This document shows, in pieces, positions 7,830 through 15,558 of a DNA stretch of 21,300 nucleotides. Where the stretch lies: positions 1 through 21,300 of the forward strand of contig QFQD01000059.1 of the NCBI GenBank assembly GCA_003241485.1, in the 5' to 3' direction. The notes below the pieces were generated by a model. That model did no database searches. It had not been told where the DNA came from and saw nothing but the letters and a program-made list of their open reading frames with translations. The DNA is from Ancylobacter novellus (lineage in GTDB: Bacteria; Pseudomonadota; Alphaproteobacteria; Rhizobiales; Xanthobacteraceae). Within the stretch, counting starts at the first letter, position 1. Every line of letters begins with the position of its first letter. Both the position numbers and the translations under genes were made by a program.

Positions 7830-8576
7830 CTAGCCGGCGATGTCGAGCAGGATGTTCGCCACATCCTCCGGCGCGCTGAGGAAGGGCGAGTGGCCGGTGC
7901 CGAGCTGGTGCAGATGCGCGCCGGGCACGGCCGCCTGCATCTCCCGCTGAACGCTGAGCGGCAGGCCGCGATCTTCGAGGCATTCGATATAGTGCCGGCG
8001 CAGCTTGCCATAGCGCTGCGGGGTGATCGCCGACACGGCGGTGAACGGCGCATGCGGGGTGACGCGCACGAGATTGGGGAAGGCGCGGTCGATGTCGTGC
8101 GCGGTGCAGTCGGAATAAAGCGAGCGGGCGATGAGTTCGCGCTTCGTCAGATCGAGGCCGAGGCCTTCCTTGCCGAGCCGCAGCATGCCCTGCGTCTCGA
8201 CGATGGCCGGGTCCTTCAGATAGGTCGGCGTCATGACGAAATCGCGGGCGCTGCGGCCGTTCGGCGCCATGAAGCCGGTGAGATAGACCAGCGCCGCGAT
8301 GCGCTCGGGCATTTCCTCGCCGAGCCAGGTGCAGGTCGCCCCGCCGACGGAATGGCCGACGAGGATGGCCTTGCCCTCGATGGCTTCCAGCGCAGCCCGC
8401 ACCGGCGCGGCGTAGATCGCGATATCGGTGACGGCGGCCGTGGGGGTGGGGTCGAAGCCGTGGCTGGCGAGATCCGGCGCGATCACCGCATGGCCGGCGG
8501 CGCCGAGCAGGTTCGCCACCTTCTGGAAGCAGCCGCCCCAGTGCCAGGAACCGTGGATGAGAATGAACGTGGCCAT
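7830..8576 (-). CDS. Alpha/beta hydrolase, methylesterase/hydroxynitrile-lyase-like
   Basis: A 248-residue alpha/beta hydrolase fold protein. FILIHGSWHWGGCF (residues 4-17) is the oxyanion-loop region, GHSVGG holds the nucleophile Ser76, ECLEDRGLPL gives the probable acid Asp202, and LGTGHSPF gives His229. The HGSWHWGGC start and the YIECLEDR motif place it near plant-type methylesterases and hydroxynitrile lyases and their bacterial relatives; most bacterial members are uncharacterised esterases. No signal peptide is visible, so it should be cytoplasmic. A GGAGGA site precedes the ATG at 8576. It lies 125 bp upstream of the ureohydrolase on the same strand and divergent from eutB. Its substrate is unknown. 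Confidence 0.85.
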   Translation of the reverse strand: MATFILIHGSWHWGGCFQKVANLLGAAGHAVIAPDLASHGFDPTPTAAVTDIAIYAAPVRAALEAIEGKAILVGHSVGGATCTWLGEEMPERIAALVYLTGFMAPNGRSARDFVMTPTYLKDPAIVETQGMLRLGKEGLGLDLTKRELIARSLYSDCTAHDIDRAFPNLVRVTPHAPFTAVSAITPQRYGKLRRHYIECLEDRGLPLSVQREMQAAVPGAHLHQLGTGHSPFLSAPEDVANILLDIAG

Positions 8577-8758
8577 GGCGCGCTTCCTCCGTGCTTTGGC
8601 GGGCGTTTAGCCCTTGATGCGCCGATCGTCCAGCCTGGTATGCCAGAACTCGCCCTTTCGCCGCGCGCCGGGTCGGGGTACATTTTCGACATGGCGCCGA
8701 AATGAGCAGCGGCGCCGCCACGGGGCGCACCGAAGGGGTGCGAAGGGTTTACGCAGAC

Positions 8759-10147
8759 ATGCCGTATCGTCACATTGTCGGGCCGCAGACCTACCTGTTC
8801 GCCGACCTCCGCGAGCTGATGGCGAAGGCCACGCCGCTGCGCTCGGGCGACATGCTGGCGGGCGTGGCGGCCACCTCGGCGGAGGAGAACGTCGCCGCGC
8901 GCATGTGCCTCGCCGATGTGCCGCTTGCCGCCTTCCTGCAGGAGGCGCTGGTGCCCTATGAGGTGGACGAGGTCACGCGGCTGATTATCGACACGCATGA
9001 CGCGGGCGCCTTCCGGCCGATTTCGCACATGACGGTCGGCGATTTCCGCGACTTCCTTTTGTCCAACATCGCCACCAGCGAGGTTCTGGCCGCGATTGCC
9101 CCCGGCGTGACGCCGGAGATGGCGGCGGCGGTGTCCAAGCTGATGCGCAATCAGGACCTGATCGCGGTGGCCAAGAAGTGCCGCGTGGTGACGAAGTTCC
9201 GCAACACGATCGGCCTGCCGGGCACCATGGCGGTGCGGCTTCAGCCCAACCACCCGACGGACGATCCCGCCGGCGTGACCGCCTCTATCCTCGACGGGCT
9301 GCTCTATGGCTGCGGCGATGCGGTGATCGGCATCAACCCGGCTTCCGACAGCCTGCCGGTGCTCAGCGAGCTGCTGAAGCTGATCGACGGCATCATCCAG
9401 CGCTTCGACATTCCCACGCAGGCCTGCGTGCTGACGCATGTCACCACCTCGACCGAGGTAATCAATCGCGGCGTGCCGGTGGATCTGGTGTTCCAGTCGG
9501 TGGCGGGCACGCAAGCGGCCAACGCCTCCTTCGGCATCGACCTCGCCGTGCTGAAGGAGGGGCGCGAGGCGGCCTTGTCGCTGAAGCGCGGCACGCTCGG
9601 CGACAATGTCATGTATTTCGAGACCGGGCAGGGCTCGGCGCTGTCCGCCAACGCGCATCACGGTGTCGACCAGCAGACGCTGGAGGCGCGCGCCTATGCG
9701 GTGTGCCGGCCGTTCAAGCCGCTGCTTGTGAACACCGTGGTCGGCTTCATCGGGCCGGAATATCTCTATGACGGCAAGCAGATCATCCGCGCCGGGCTGG
9801 AGGACCATTTCTGCGGCAAGCTGATGGGCGTGCCGCTGGGCTGCGACGTCTGCTACACCAACCATGCCGAGGCCGACCAGGACGACATGGACACGCTGAT
9901 GACGCTGCTCGGCGCGGCGGGCGTCACCTACATCATGGGCATTCCCGGCTCCGACGACGTGATGCTGAACTATCAGTCCACCTCGTTCCACGACCAGCTT
10001 TACCTGCGCGAGGTGCTGGGGCTGAAGCGCGCGCCGGAGTTCGAGGCGTGGCTGCAGGCGATGGGCATTACCGGGCCGGACGGCAGGCTGAAGAACCATC
10101 GCGGCAACCATCCGCTGCTCGCGGCGGCGCCCGAGCTGGCAGCATGA
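8759..10147 (+). CDS. eutB: Ethanolamine ammonia-lyase large (catalytic) subunit
   Basis: EutB is the catalytic subunit of adenosylcobalamin-dependent ethanolamine ammonia-lyase, which splits ethanolamine into acetaldehyde and ammonia. Family hallmarks are LRSGDMLAGVAA near the N-terminus, RLQPNHPTDD, YGCGDAVIGINP, YFETGQGSALSA, NTVVGFIGPEYLYDGKQ, IRAGLEDHFCGKL and GCDVCYTNHAEADQ. The length of 462 residues fits the family (about 453). I chose ATG 8759 (MPYRHIVG) because family proteins begin there and GAAGGG lies 11 bp upstream. An in-frame ATG at 8702 would add 19 low-complexity residues and has no clear ribosome-binding site. The stop overlaps the eutC start (ATGA). No cobalamin riboswitch is visible upstream, and no microcompartment shell or reactivase (eutA) gene is in the window. 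Confidence 0.95.
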   Translation: MPYRHIVGPQTYLFADLRELMAKATPLRSGDMLAGVAATSAEENVAARMCLADVPLAAFLQEALVPYEVDEVTRLIIDTHDAGAFRPISHMTVGDFRDFLLSNIATSEVLAAIAPGVTPEMAAAVSKLMRNQDLIAVAKKCRVVTKFRNTIGLPGTMAVRLQPNHPTDDPAGVTASILDGLLYGCGDAVIGINPASDSLPVLSELLKLIDGIIQRFDIPTQACVLTHVTTSTEVINRGVPVDLVFQSVAGTQAANASFGIDLAVLKEGREAALSLKRGTLGDNVMYFETGQGSALSANAHHGVDQQTLEARAYAVCRPFKPLLVNTVVGFIGPEYLYDGKQIIRAGLEDHFCGKLMGVPLGCDVCYTNHAEADQDDMDTLMTLLGAAGVTYIMGIPGSDDVMLNYQSTSFHDQLYLREVLGLKRAPEFEAWLQAMGITGPDGRLKNHRGNHPLLAAAPELAA

Positions 10148-10971
10148 GCGGGGCGATGAAAGATCAGGACCTGACGGCCGGCACGCCGACCGACGAAACG
10201 GTGATCGAGGACAGCTGGCGCACGCTCGCCAGCACCACCCCGGCCCGTATCGCGCTGGGTCGGGTGGGCGCGGGACTGCCGACGCGCGAGGTGCTGCGCT
10301 TCGCGCTGGCCCATGCGCAGGCACGCGACGCGGTGCACACGCCCTTTGAATCCGCCCGCATGGCCGGGGAGATCGGCGCGCTGGGCTTCGAGACCCTTGA
10401 GATCGCCTCGGCCGCGCCCGCCCGCGACGCCTATCTGCGCCGGCCGGACCTCGGCCGTCGCCTGTCCGAGGAAAGCCGTGCCGTGCTGCGGGAGAGGGCG
10501 GGCGCGCCGGTCGACCTCGCCATCGTCGTGGCAGACGGGCTGTCCTCCACCGCCATCCACACGCAGGCCGTGCCCTTCCTCACCGAGCTGCGCGCGCGCA
10601 TCGCCGAGGCCGGCTGGAGCGTCGCCCCTGTGGCGATCGCCAGCCAGGCGCGGGTGGCGCTGGGCGACGAGGTGGGCGAACTCCTGAAGGCGCGCGCGGT
10701 GGTGGTCCTGATCGGCGAGCGGCCCGGGCTCTCCTCGCCCGACAGCCTCGGCCTCTATCTCACCTTCGCGCCGAAGCGCGGTCGTTCGGATGCCGAACGC
10801 AACTGCATTTCCAATGTGCGCGGCGAGGGCCTCTCGCACGGCCACGCCGCCTTCAAGCTGGCGTGGCTGATCCGTCAGGCGCTGGCGCGGCAGCTCTCCG
10901 GCGTCAGCCTCAAGGACGAGAGCGACCTGCTGCTGGTGCATGGGCAGCCGCCCGCGCTGCAACTGGGCTGA
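10144..10971 (+). CDS. eutC: Ethanolamine ammonia-lyase small subunit
   Basis: EutC, 275 residues, completes the ethanolamine ammonia-lyase with EutB; the two form an (alpha-beta)6 enzyme that binds adenosylcobalamin. Recognisable motifs are RIALGRVGAGLPTREVLRF, ALAHAQARDAVH, VADGLSSTAIHTQAVPF, IGERPGLSSPDSLGLYLTF and RNCISNVRGEGLSHG. The ATG at 10144 overlaps the eutB stop as ATGA, so translation is coupled; a second in-frame ATG at 10156 is possible. The frame extends further upstream inside eutB, but that part is a shadow. The C-terminus is overlapped by a probable small gene on the other strand. Confidence 0.95.
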   Translation: MSGAMKDQDLTAGTPTDETVIEDSWRTLASTTPARIALGRVGAGLPTREVLRFALAHAQARDAVHTPFESARMAGEIGALGFETLEIASAAPARDAYLRRPDLGRRLSEESRAVLRERAGAPVDLAIVVADGLSSTAIHTQAVPFLTELRARIAEAGWSVAPVAIASQARVALGDEVGELLKARAVVVLIGERPGLSSPDSLGLYLTFAPKRGRSDAERNCISNVRGEGLSHGHAAFKLAWLIRQALARQLSGVSLKDESDLLLVHGQPPALQLG

Positions 10972-11098
10972 GGCGGGCACGCGGCAGCTTGGCGTCGCTG
11001 ATGCAATAGCGGCCGTGCTGGAAGGTTGCGTCGGAGAGGCGATCGTCGAGGCGTTTGAAGGCGCCGACGATCCATTTAATCAGAGCCGACACGAACAT
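10910..11098 (-). CDS. Small basic protein overlapping the eutC 3' end, 62 residues
   Basis: ATG at 11098-11096 has GGAG at 6-bp spacing and opens a 62-codon frame. The first 40 or so residues (MFVSALIKWIVGAFKRLDDR, then LSDATFQHGRYCISDAKLP) look like a real protein: a short amphipathic helix, then a basic and polar stretch, with strongly G/C-ending codons. The last 20 residues lie inside eutC antisense and look like low-complexity Ala/Arg/Pro filler. I do not recognise the family. The true end could differ if a base is wrong near the junction. A 9-bp hairpin (11113-11135) lies just upstream. An alternative ATG at 11110 has no ribosome-binding site. Confidence 0.45.
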   Translation of the reverse strand: MFVSALIKWIVGAFKRLDDRLSDATFQHGRYCISDAKLPRARLSPVAARAAAHAPAAGRSRP

Positions 11099-11112
11099 CG
11101 TGGTCTCCATCG

Positions 11113-11200
11113 TTGCGGGGCTTCCGGCCCCGCAAGGAGACTTGGCGCGTTCGCCATAAGATCGCGATCGGGAAAGTGGTGCGGGCCGCTAAGGCCCGCA
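11113..11200. promoter_or_regulatory. Two strong hairpins between small minus-strand genes
   Basis: TTGCGGGGC (11113-11121) pairs with GCCCCGCAA (11127-11135), and TGCGGGCC (11180-11187) pairs with GGCCCGCA (11193-11200), each across a 5-base loop. The second lies 24 bp after the stop of the exported-protein gene on the minus strand and may terminate it, although no U-run follows. The first could be an mRNA-stabilising stem or leader structure for the downstream small gene. Confidence 0.4.
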
Positions 11201-11223
11201 TAAAGAAGCGGGACGGCGCTCGT

Positions 11224-11553
11224 TCAGGGCTTGAAGGTGAAGGTGCCGATCTCGCAGACATTCACCTTGCGCTTCACCAGCACGGTTCCATCCGAGAACA
11301 CGGCCTTGAAGTCGTACATGCAGGCGTCGCTGCCGTCGTCGATATCGGCTTCGAGCGTCTCGCCGTTCTTCAGCGTGTCATCGTCCAGCATGTCTTCCTC
11401 CCAGCTGTCCTCGTCGACGGCGGAAGCGAAGAAGTTGGTGATGGTGTAGCCGGAAGCGTTCACGATATCGACGCGGCGGTCCTTTGCGAGAGCGGGCGTC
11501 GCCGCGAGAACGCAGGCCGTGGTGCAGGCGAGAAGAAGGCGCGCGGTAAGCAT
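11224..11553 (-). CDS. Small acidic exported protein, 109 residues
   Basis: The product starts MLTARLLLACTTACVLAATP and has a Sec-type signal peptide with a probable cleavage after ALA (about residue 23). The mature part of about 86 residues is very acidic (DEDSWEEDMLDDDTL) and has two Cys, in DACMYDF and VNVCEIG, that could form a disulfide. It reads as a small beta-rich domain: VDIVNASGYTITNFFAS, then a charged loop, then AVFSDGTVLVKRKVNV and GTFTF. I recall similar small secreted proteins in alphaproteobacteria but know no function. ATG 11553 is chosen because it begins the signal peptide; the frame also has a GTG at 11574. It is likely a single-gene unit, with a LysR gene ending 102 bp upstream. 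Confidence 0.75.
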   Translation of the reverse strand: MLTARLLLACTTACVLAATPALAKDRRVDIVNASGYTITNFFASAVDEDSWEEDMLDDDTLKNGETLEADIDDGSDACMYDFKAVFSDGTVLVKRKVNVCEIGTFTFKP

Positions 11554-11655
11554 GGTGCAGTTTCCCGTTGGCACGCCGATTCCGGTTGGCGCAGGGGCAA
11601 GTTTTTGCTCGCCCGCGGCACGAAGGCAATGAGATGTACGCAGTACGAACAGAAT

Positions 11656-12549
11656 CTAGTTCGAAATTCCGAATTCCTCGCTCACCCACTGGCGCAGCAC
11701 GGCGGCGGCCGGGCTCGCCGCGCGGCCGGCGGGCGCAAGAAAGCGATAGCTGAGCCCTTCCAGCGTCGGGCCGAAGGGTTGCACCAGCATGCCGCCGGCC
11801 AGCTCCGGCGCGACCAGCGCGAGGCTCACAAGGGCGATGCCCTGCCCAGCAATGGCCGCCTGAATGGCGCTGCTCTCGTCATTGAGCGAAAGCCCGGCCG
11901 AGGTGTCGAGCCAGCCCAGCCCCGCCTCGGCGGCGAAACGGCTCCAGCTCGGCACGCTCGCCTGCGGTGCAAAGGGCAGCGTCTCCGTATGGATCAGCGT
12001 TGCCTGGGTCAGGTCTTCCGGCGCGCTTATGCCAAGGCGCGGGGCGCAGACCGGGGCGAAGCAGTCGGACATCAGCATCAGCGCGTCGAAACCGGGATAG
12101 GGACCAGCCCCATAGCGGATCGCCGCGTCCGCCTCGCCGGCGGCGAGATCGACGGGATCGTCGGCGGCGTGCAGGCGCAGGTCCCAGCCGGGAAAGCGCG
12201 TGCGAAAGCGGGCCGCGCGCGGCACCAGAATGCGCGCCGTGAAGGCGACGGTTGCCGACAGGGTCGCGACCTGGCGGGACGACCGGCGGCGCAGCGACGC
12301 CACCGCCGCTTCCATGCCGTCGAACCCCTGGCGCACGGCGATGAACAGGCTCCGTCCCTCATCCGTCAGCACCACGCGGCGGGTCTGGCGCAGGAACAGG
12401 GCCAGCCCGAGTTCCGCCTCCAGCTGCCGGATCTGGTGGCTGATCGCGGTGGGCGTGACGGCGAGTTCCGCCGCCGCGCGCTTGAAGCTTTCAAGCCGGG
12501 CGGCAGCCTCGAAAGCGCGCAGGGCGCCGAGGGAGGGGAGGGAGCGCAT
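11656..12549 (-). CDS. LysR-family transcriptional regulator (GcvA-like)
   Basis: A 297-residue LysR-type regulator. The N-terminal winged helix-turn-helix is clear: LGALRAFEAAARLESFKRAA (residues 8-27), ELAVTPTAISHQIRQLEAEL (28-47), then FLRQTRRVVLTDEG. The remainder is the two-lobed effector-binding domain with DLRLHAADDPVDLAAGEADAA-type spacing as in the GcvA group. LysR proteins bind DNA as tetramers and usually control the divergent neighbour, here the SMR exporter, plus their own gene. The ligand is unknown. ATG 12549 gives the normal N-terminus; no strong ribosome-binding site is seen. Candidate binding sites lie in the 158-bp divergent region. Confidence 0.9.
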   Translation of the reverse strand: MRSLPSLGALRAFEAAARLESFKRAAAELAVTPTAISHQIRQLEAELGLALFLRQTRRVVLTDEGRSLFIAVRQGFDGMEAAVASLRRRSSRQVATLSATVAFTARILVPRAARFRTRFPGWDLRLHAADDPVDLAAGEADAAIRYGAGPYPGFDALMLMSDCFAPVCAPRLGISAPEDLTQATLIHTETLPFAPQASVPSWSRFAAEAGLGWLDTSAGLSLNDESSAIQAAIAGQGIALVSLALVAPELAGGMLVQPFGPTLEGLSYRFLAPAGRAASPAAAVLRQWVSEEFGISN

Positions 12550-12550
12550 G

Positions 12551-12651
12551 GGCGTTTATGGCTGAATTAGATTCATCCGTCGCATGAGAAATGCGCGTTT
12601 GCCGGGAGCGTAATCGCCTGAATATAAACGCCTCCGGCTGGCGTTCGCCAG
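12551..12651. promoter_or_regulatory. Divergent lysR-SMR regulatory region with inverted repeats
   Basis: The region holds TTCAT-N7-ATGAG (12572-12588), which contains the T-N11-A dyad typical of LysR sites. GGCGTTTAT (12551-12559) recurs as its exact reverse complement ATAAACGCC at 12624-12632. CTGGCG-tt-CGCCAG (12638-12651) is a compact palindrome. The outer repeats flank the presumed divergent promoters. Binding by the adjacent LysR protein is inferred, not shown. Confidence 0.45.
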
Positions 12652-12707
12652 TGCGTGAGTCAATCGAATTCATATGTCCGGTGCGCGTGCATCGGCGGAG
12701 ACATGAG

Positions 12708-13025
12708 ATGCCCTGGGTTCTGCTCGCGGTCGCCTCGCTGTTCGAGGTGCTGTTCACATTTTCGCTGAAATATGCGGAGGGCTTCACGCGGCTGGTGCCC
12801 AGCCTGTTCACCGTGGCGACGGGGCTGGTGAGCCTGGTCTTCCTGTCGCTGGCGATGCGGACGCTGCCGATGAGCATCGCCTACCCCGCCTGGGCGGCGG
12901 TGGGCATGCTCGGCACGGTCGTGCTCGGTGCGACGCTGTTCAACGAGCCGCTGACCACGCTGAAGATGCTCTCGGTCGGCGCCATCCTCATCGGCATTGT
13001 CGGGCTGAAGCTGCAGGCGGCGTGA
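12708..13025 (+). CDS. Small multidrug resistance (SMR) family exporter
   Basis: A 105-residue, four-helix membrane protein with the exact size of SMR proteins, which work as antiparallel dimers exchanging protons for cations. The essential Glu13 is present (SLFEVLF), followed by LKYAEGFTRLVPS, the loop seen in SugE/Gdx guanidinium exporters. Ser42, Tyr59 and Trp62 also match E. coli Gdx in an ungapped alignment from memory. Gly10 is Ser and Trp16 is Phe, so it is not a textbook Gdx. ATG 12708 has GGAG at 7 bp; the frame continues further upstream but that part has no coding character. It is divergent from the LysR gene. SMR transporters often come in pairs; no partner is adjacent. Confidence 0.88.
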   Translation: MPWVLLAVASLFEVLFTFSLKYAEGFTRLVPSLFTVATGLVSLVFLSLAMRTLPMSIAYPAWAAVGMLGTVVLGATLFNEPLTTLKMLSVGAILIGIVGLKLQAA

Positions 13026-13040
13026 GCGCGGCCGGCGCGT

Positions 13041-13427
13041 TCAGCGCTTGTTGCCATACTCGCTGTCGAGCCAGCGGTCGGCGGCCTGCATCCGCTGGAA
13101 GACATAGGCCGCGCCGCGAATATTGTTCACCGAGGGGCCTTCTTCCCACAGCTCGCCATGCTCGAAGCCCATCCACACGGTGAAGCGCGGCTTGGTGACG
13201 CCGAAAATCGTCTTGTGGCGCACCGTCTTGGCGAGGACGAACTCCATGTGGAGGCTGTCCGCCACGAGATAGAGCAGTCCGTCGGCCGGCTCGAACCGGG
13301 CGACGAGCTTCTGCGCGATGATCGGGGTGGCCATCCGGATCGCGGCGAGTTCCGCTTCGGTGAAGGGCAGGCGCGGCCGCTCGCGCAGAGTGTTGTGCAA
13401 TTCGTGGGTCGACAGCCTGACCGCCAT
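13041..13427 (-). CDS. Hypothetical protein, 128 residues
   Basis: An unrecognised soluble protein starting MAVRLSTHELHNTL. Visible elements are an N-terminal helical part with LPFTEAELAAIRMATPIIAQKL, a central hydrophobic strand-rich part (LLYLVADSLHMEFVLA, FGVTKPRFTVWMGFEHG) and a helical C-terminus ending WLDSEYGNKR. There is no signal peptide or transmembrane helix. ATG 13427 follows a GAGGCAGG purine stretch; a TTG at 13457 in the same frame is less likely. The gene converges with the SMR gene, 15 bp apart, and is codirectional with the acyltransferase gene 175 bp upstream. G/C-ending codons support it being real. Confidence 0.7.
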   Translation of the reverse strand: MAVRLSTHELHNTLRERPRLPFTEAELAAIRMATPIIAQKLVARFEPADGLLYLVADSLHMEFVLAKTVRHKTIFGVTKPRFTVWMGFEHGELWEEGPSVNNIRGAAYVFQRMQAADRWLDSEYGNKR

Positions 13428-13602
13428 CCTGCCTCGCTCAGCGTTTCCAGTCCCCAAAACACCTTCTCTGCCGGAAGGTTGTCCGGCGCGCGTGGAAAAT
13501 GAGAAAACGTCGCGCCGTCAAGGGCTTGTTTAAGCCGAACCCGCGGCCTCGCGCAACGGCATTCGCGGCGGATTTTCGCACAATTTCGCCCGGCGGCGCG
13601 GT

Positions 13603-15558
13603 TCAGTTGGCGGGGGAGGCGTGCTGCGCCCGCGCCAGCGCCTCCAGCACGGGGTCGAAGAGCGGAGCCAGCAGCTTCGCGCCGAAGCGGCTGACATGAT
13701 CGTCGTCGAAATAGATCAGCTCGCGCCCGCGGGTCAGGCCGCATTGCCCGTCCGGGCACAGGATCGGCGCGGGATCGAGCACGGTCAGCCCCTGCGCGGC
13801 GGCAGCCGAGAGGAAATCGGACGCGCGCGCTTCCTGCTGCTGATACTGCGCGGCGCTGATGCCGGCCGGGATGGGGCGTCCGAAATAGAGCGCCCGCGCC
13901 ACCGCCGCCGGCGGGGTGTAGTCGAAATAGGGCACCGTCTTCAGGGCGACGAAGGTCGCTCCCGGCAGCGCGCGCTCGGTCTGGGCGAAGCCTTCGCGCA
14001 ACGCTGCCACGCCGGTGAGAAGCTGGCCGTCGGCCCCTCGCGCCTGTGTGGCGTCGACATCGGCATAAAGGCTCCAGCGCGACACGAGCAGCACCGTCCG
14101 GATGCTGTCCTCGGCGATGCGCCCGACGGCAAAGTCCATGAAGTCCTTGCAATGGGCGTTGACCTGGATGGCGTAGGACACGCCGGCCAGTCCCGCGCAG
14201 CCCTCGCGCAGAAGGACCAGCCCCTTGAGGCCCAGCTGCTGCGCGCGTTCGCCGATCGCCACGGCCATCGCTGCCGCGTGGGAATCGCCGAGGATCGCGA
14301 AGTCGTAGCGCTCCCGCTTGAGATCGCCCACCGCGCAGGAGACGACGTCGCGCCGAAGATCGACCGGGCGCGGGCACTGGTCCCAGATCTGCGCGCGCGA
14401 CAGGCGATATTCCGCTGCGATGCGCGCCTCCGCCGGCAGGCGCTGCGGCAGCCCGTTCAGCAGGGAGAGCGCGCCGCCGGCGATCACCAGCCCGGCCGAG
14501 CCTGCGACCGCGACCTTCATCAGCTGCGCGCGCGTGGGCCACAGGAGCCGCCGCTGCACCGGCTGCTCGGCAAATTTCCAGGTGAGCGCCGCGAGCAGCA
14601 CGGTCGCCAGCGCCAGCGCCGTCTGGTCCATGCCGGTCAGCGGGCGATCGAGCGCCATCAGCGTGAAGACGATCAGCGGCCAGTGCCAGAGATAGAGGGG
14701 ATAGGAGATGCGCCCCAGCGCCACCAGCGGCGGCATGCCGACCCAGCGCTGCACCCAGCCTTCGCCCGCAAGCCCGGCATAGATCAGCAGGCCCGCGCCG
14801 AGCGAGGGCACCAGCGCCGCCATGCCGGGAAAGGGCGTCGCGGGCGTGAAGCGGAAAACCGACCAGCCGATCAGCCCCAGCCCCGCGAGCGAAAGGACGG
14901 CGCGAACGAGGCCGTTCGTGATGCGGGGAAGGGGAAGCACGACAAGCAGCGCGCCGATCAGTAACTCGAAGGCGCGTGCCTGCAGCAGGAAATAGGTGCC
15001 GCGCCGGCCGCTCTCGGTGGCTTCGATGCTCACCCCCAGCGAGGCCAGCGCCAGGACGACCACGCCTATGCCGAGAAAGCGCGGGGCATAGCGGTGAAGC
15101 GCCAGCAGGATCAGCGGGTAGAAAATGTAGAACTGTTCCTCGACCGCGAGCGACCAGGTGTGCAGCAGCGGCTTGGTCTGCGCGGCGCTGTCGAAATAGC
15201 CGGTCTGCAGCGCGAAGACGATGTTGGAGAAGAACAGCACGCTGGCGGCGAGGGACTCGCCGAACTTCTTCAGCTCATAGGGCATCATCAGCGCGGTGCC
15301 GGCGAGGACGCTGAAGCAAAAGACGACGAACAGCGCGGGGAACAGCCGCCGGCAGCGCCGCTCATAGAAGGCGAGGATGGAGAAGCGCCCGGCTTTAACG
15401 TCCGGCAGGATGATCGAGGTAATCAGGAAGCCGGAAATGACGAAGAACACGTCGACGCCGACGAATCCGCCGGAGAAAGCGGGAAGGCCGAGATGGAACA
15501 GCAGCACGGGAAGAACCGCGAGGGCGCGCAACCCATCAATATCCGCCCGATATCGCAC
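13603..15558 (-). CDS. Membrane acyltransferase-3 with C-terminal SGNH domain
   Basis: A 651-residue OafA/YrhL-type protein that modifies surface polysaccharides or peptidoglycan with acyl groups. The N-terminal acyltransferase-3 domain (about 1-340, 10-11 helices) starts RYRADIDGLRALAVLPV with the conserved His22 in LLFHLG, then GVDVFFVISGFLIT (34-47), ERRCRRLFPAL (66-76) and LLHTWSLAVEEQFYIFYP (131-148). A linker leads to an extracytoplasmic SGNH domain with nucleophile Ser426 in AILGDSHAAAM and the DxxH dyad Asp618/His621 in FDDDHVSRFG. Fusions of this kind acetylate O-antigen and other glycans. The sugar target is unknown. The gene stands alone; a glycosyltransferase lies at the window's far left but is not linked. 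Confidence 0.93.
   Translation of the reverse strand: MRYRADIDGLRALAVLPVLLFHLGLPAFSGGFVGVDVFFVISGFLITSIILPDVKAGRFSILAFYERRCRRLFPALFVVFCFSVLAGTALMMPYELKKFGESLAASVLFFSNIVFALQTGYFDSAAQTKPLLHTWSLAVEEQFYIFYPLILLALHRYAPRFLGIGVVVLALASLGVSIEATESGRRGTYFLLQARAFELLIGALLVVLPLPRITNGLVRAVLSLAGLGLIGWSVFRFTPATPFPGMAALVPSLGAGLLIYAGLAGEGWVQRWVGMPPLVALGRISYPLYLWHWPLIVFTLMALDRPLTGMDQTALALATVLLAALTWKFAEQPVQRRLLWPTRAQLMKVAVAGSAGLVIAGGALSLLNGLPQRLPAEARIAAEYRLSRAQIWDQCPRPVDLRRDVVSCAVGDLKRERYDFAILGDSHAAAMAVAIGERAQQLGLKGLVLLREGCAGLAGVSYAIQVNAHCKDFMDFAVGRIAEDSIRTVLLVSRWSLYADVDATQARGADGQLLTGVAALREGFAQTERALPGATFVALKTVPYFDYTPPAAVARALYFGRPIPAGISAAQYQQQEARASDFLSAAAAQGLTVLDPAPILCPDGQCGLTRGRELIYFDDDHVSRFGAKLLAPLFDPVLEALARAQHASPAN

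Noticed and set aside
8577..8758. Possible cobalamin riboswitch upstream of eutB
   Set aside because: No B12-box-like sequence and too little space for the full aptamer.
8483..10324. 613-codon open frame antisense to eutB and neighbours
   Set aside because: Low-complexity Arg/His/Gly sequence running across several real genes; shadow frame.
12589..12707. Possible guanidine riboswitch before the SMR gene
   Set aside because: The stem-loops seen are short palindromes without the conserved loop bases of guanidine riboswitch classes.
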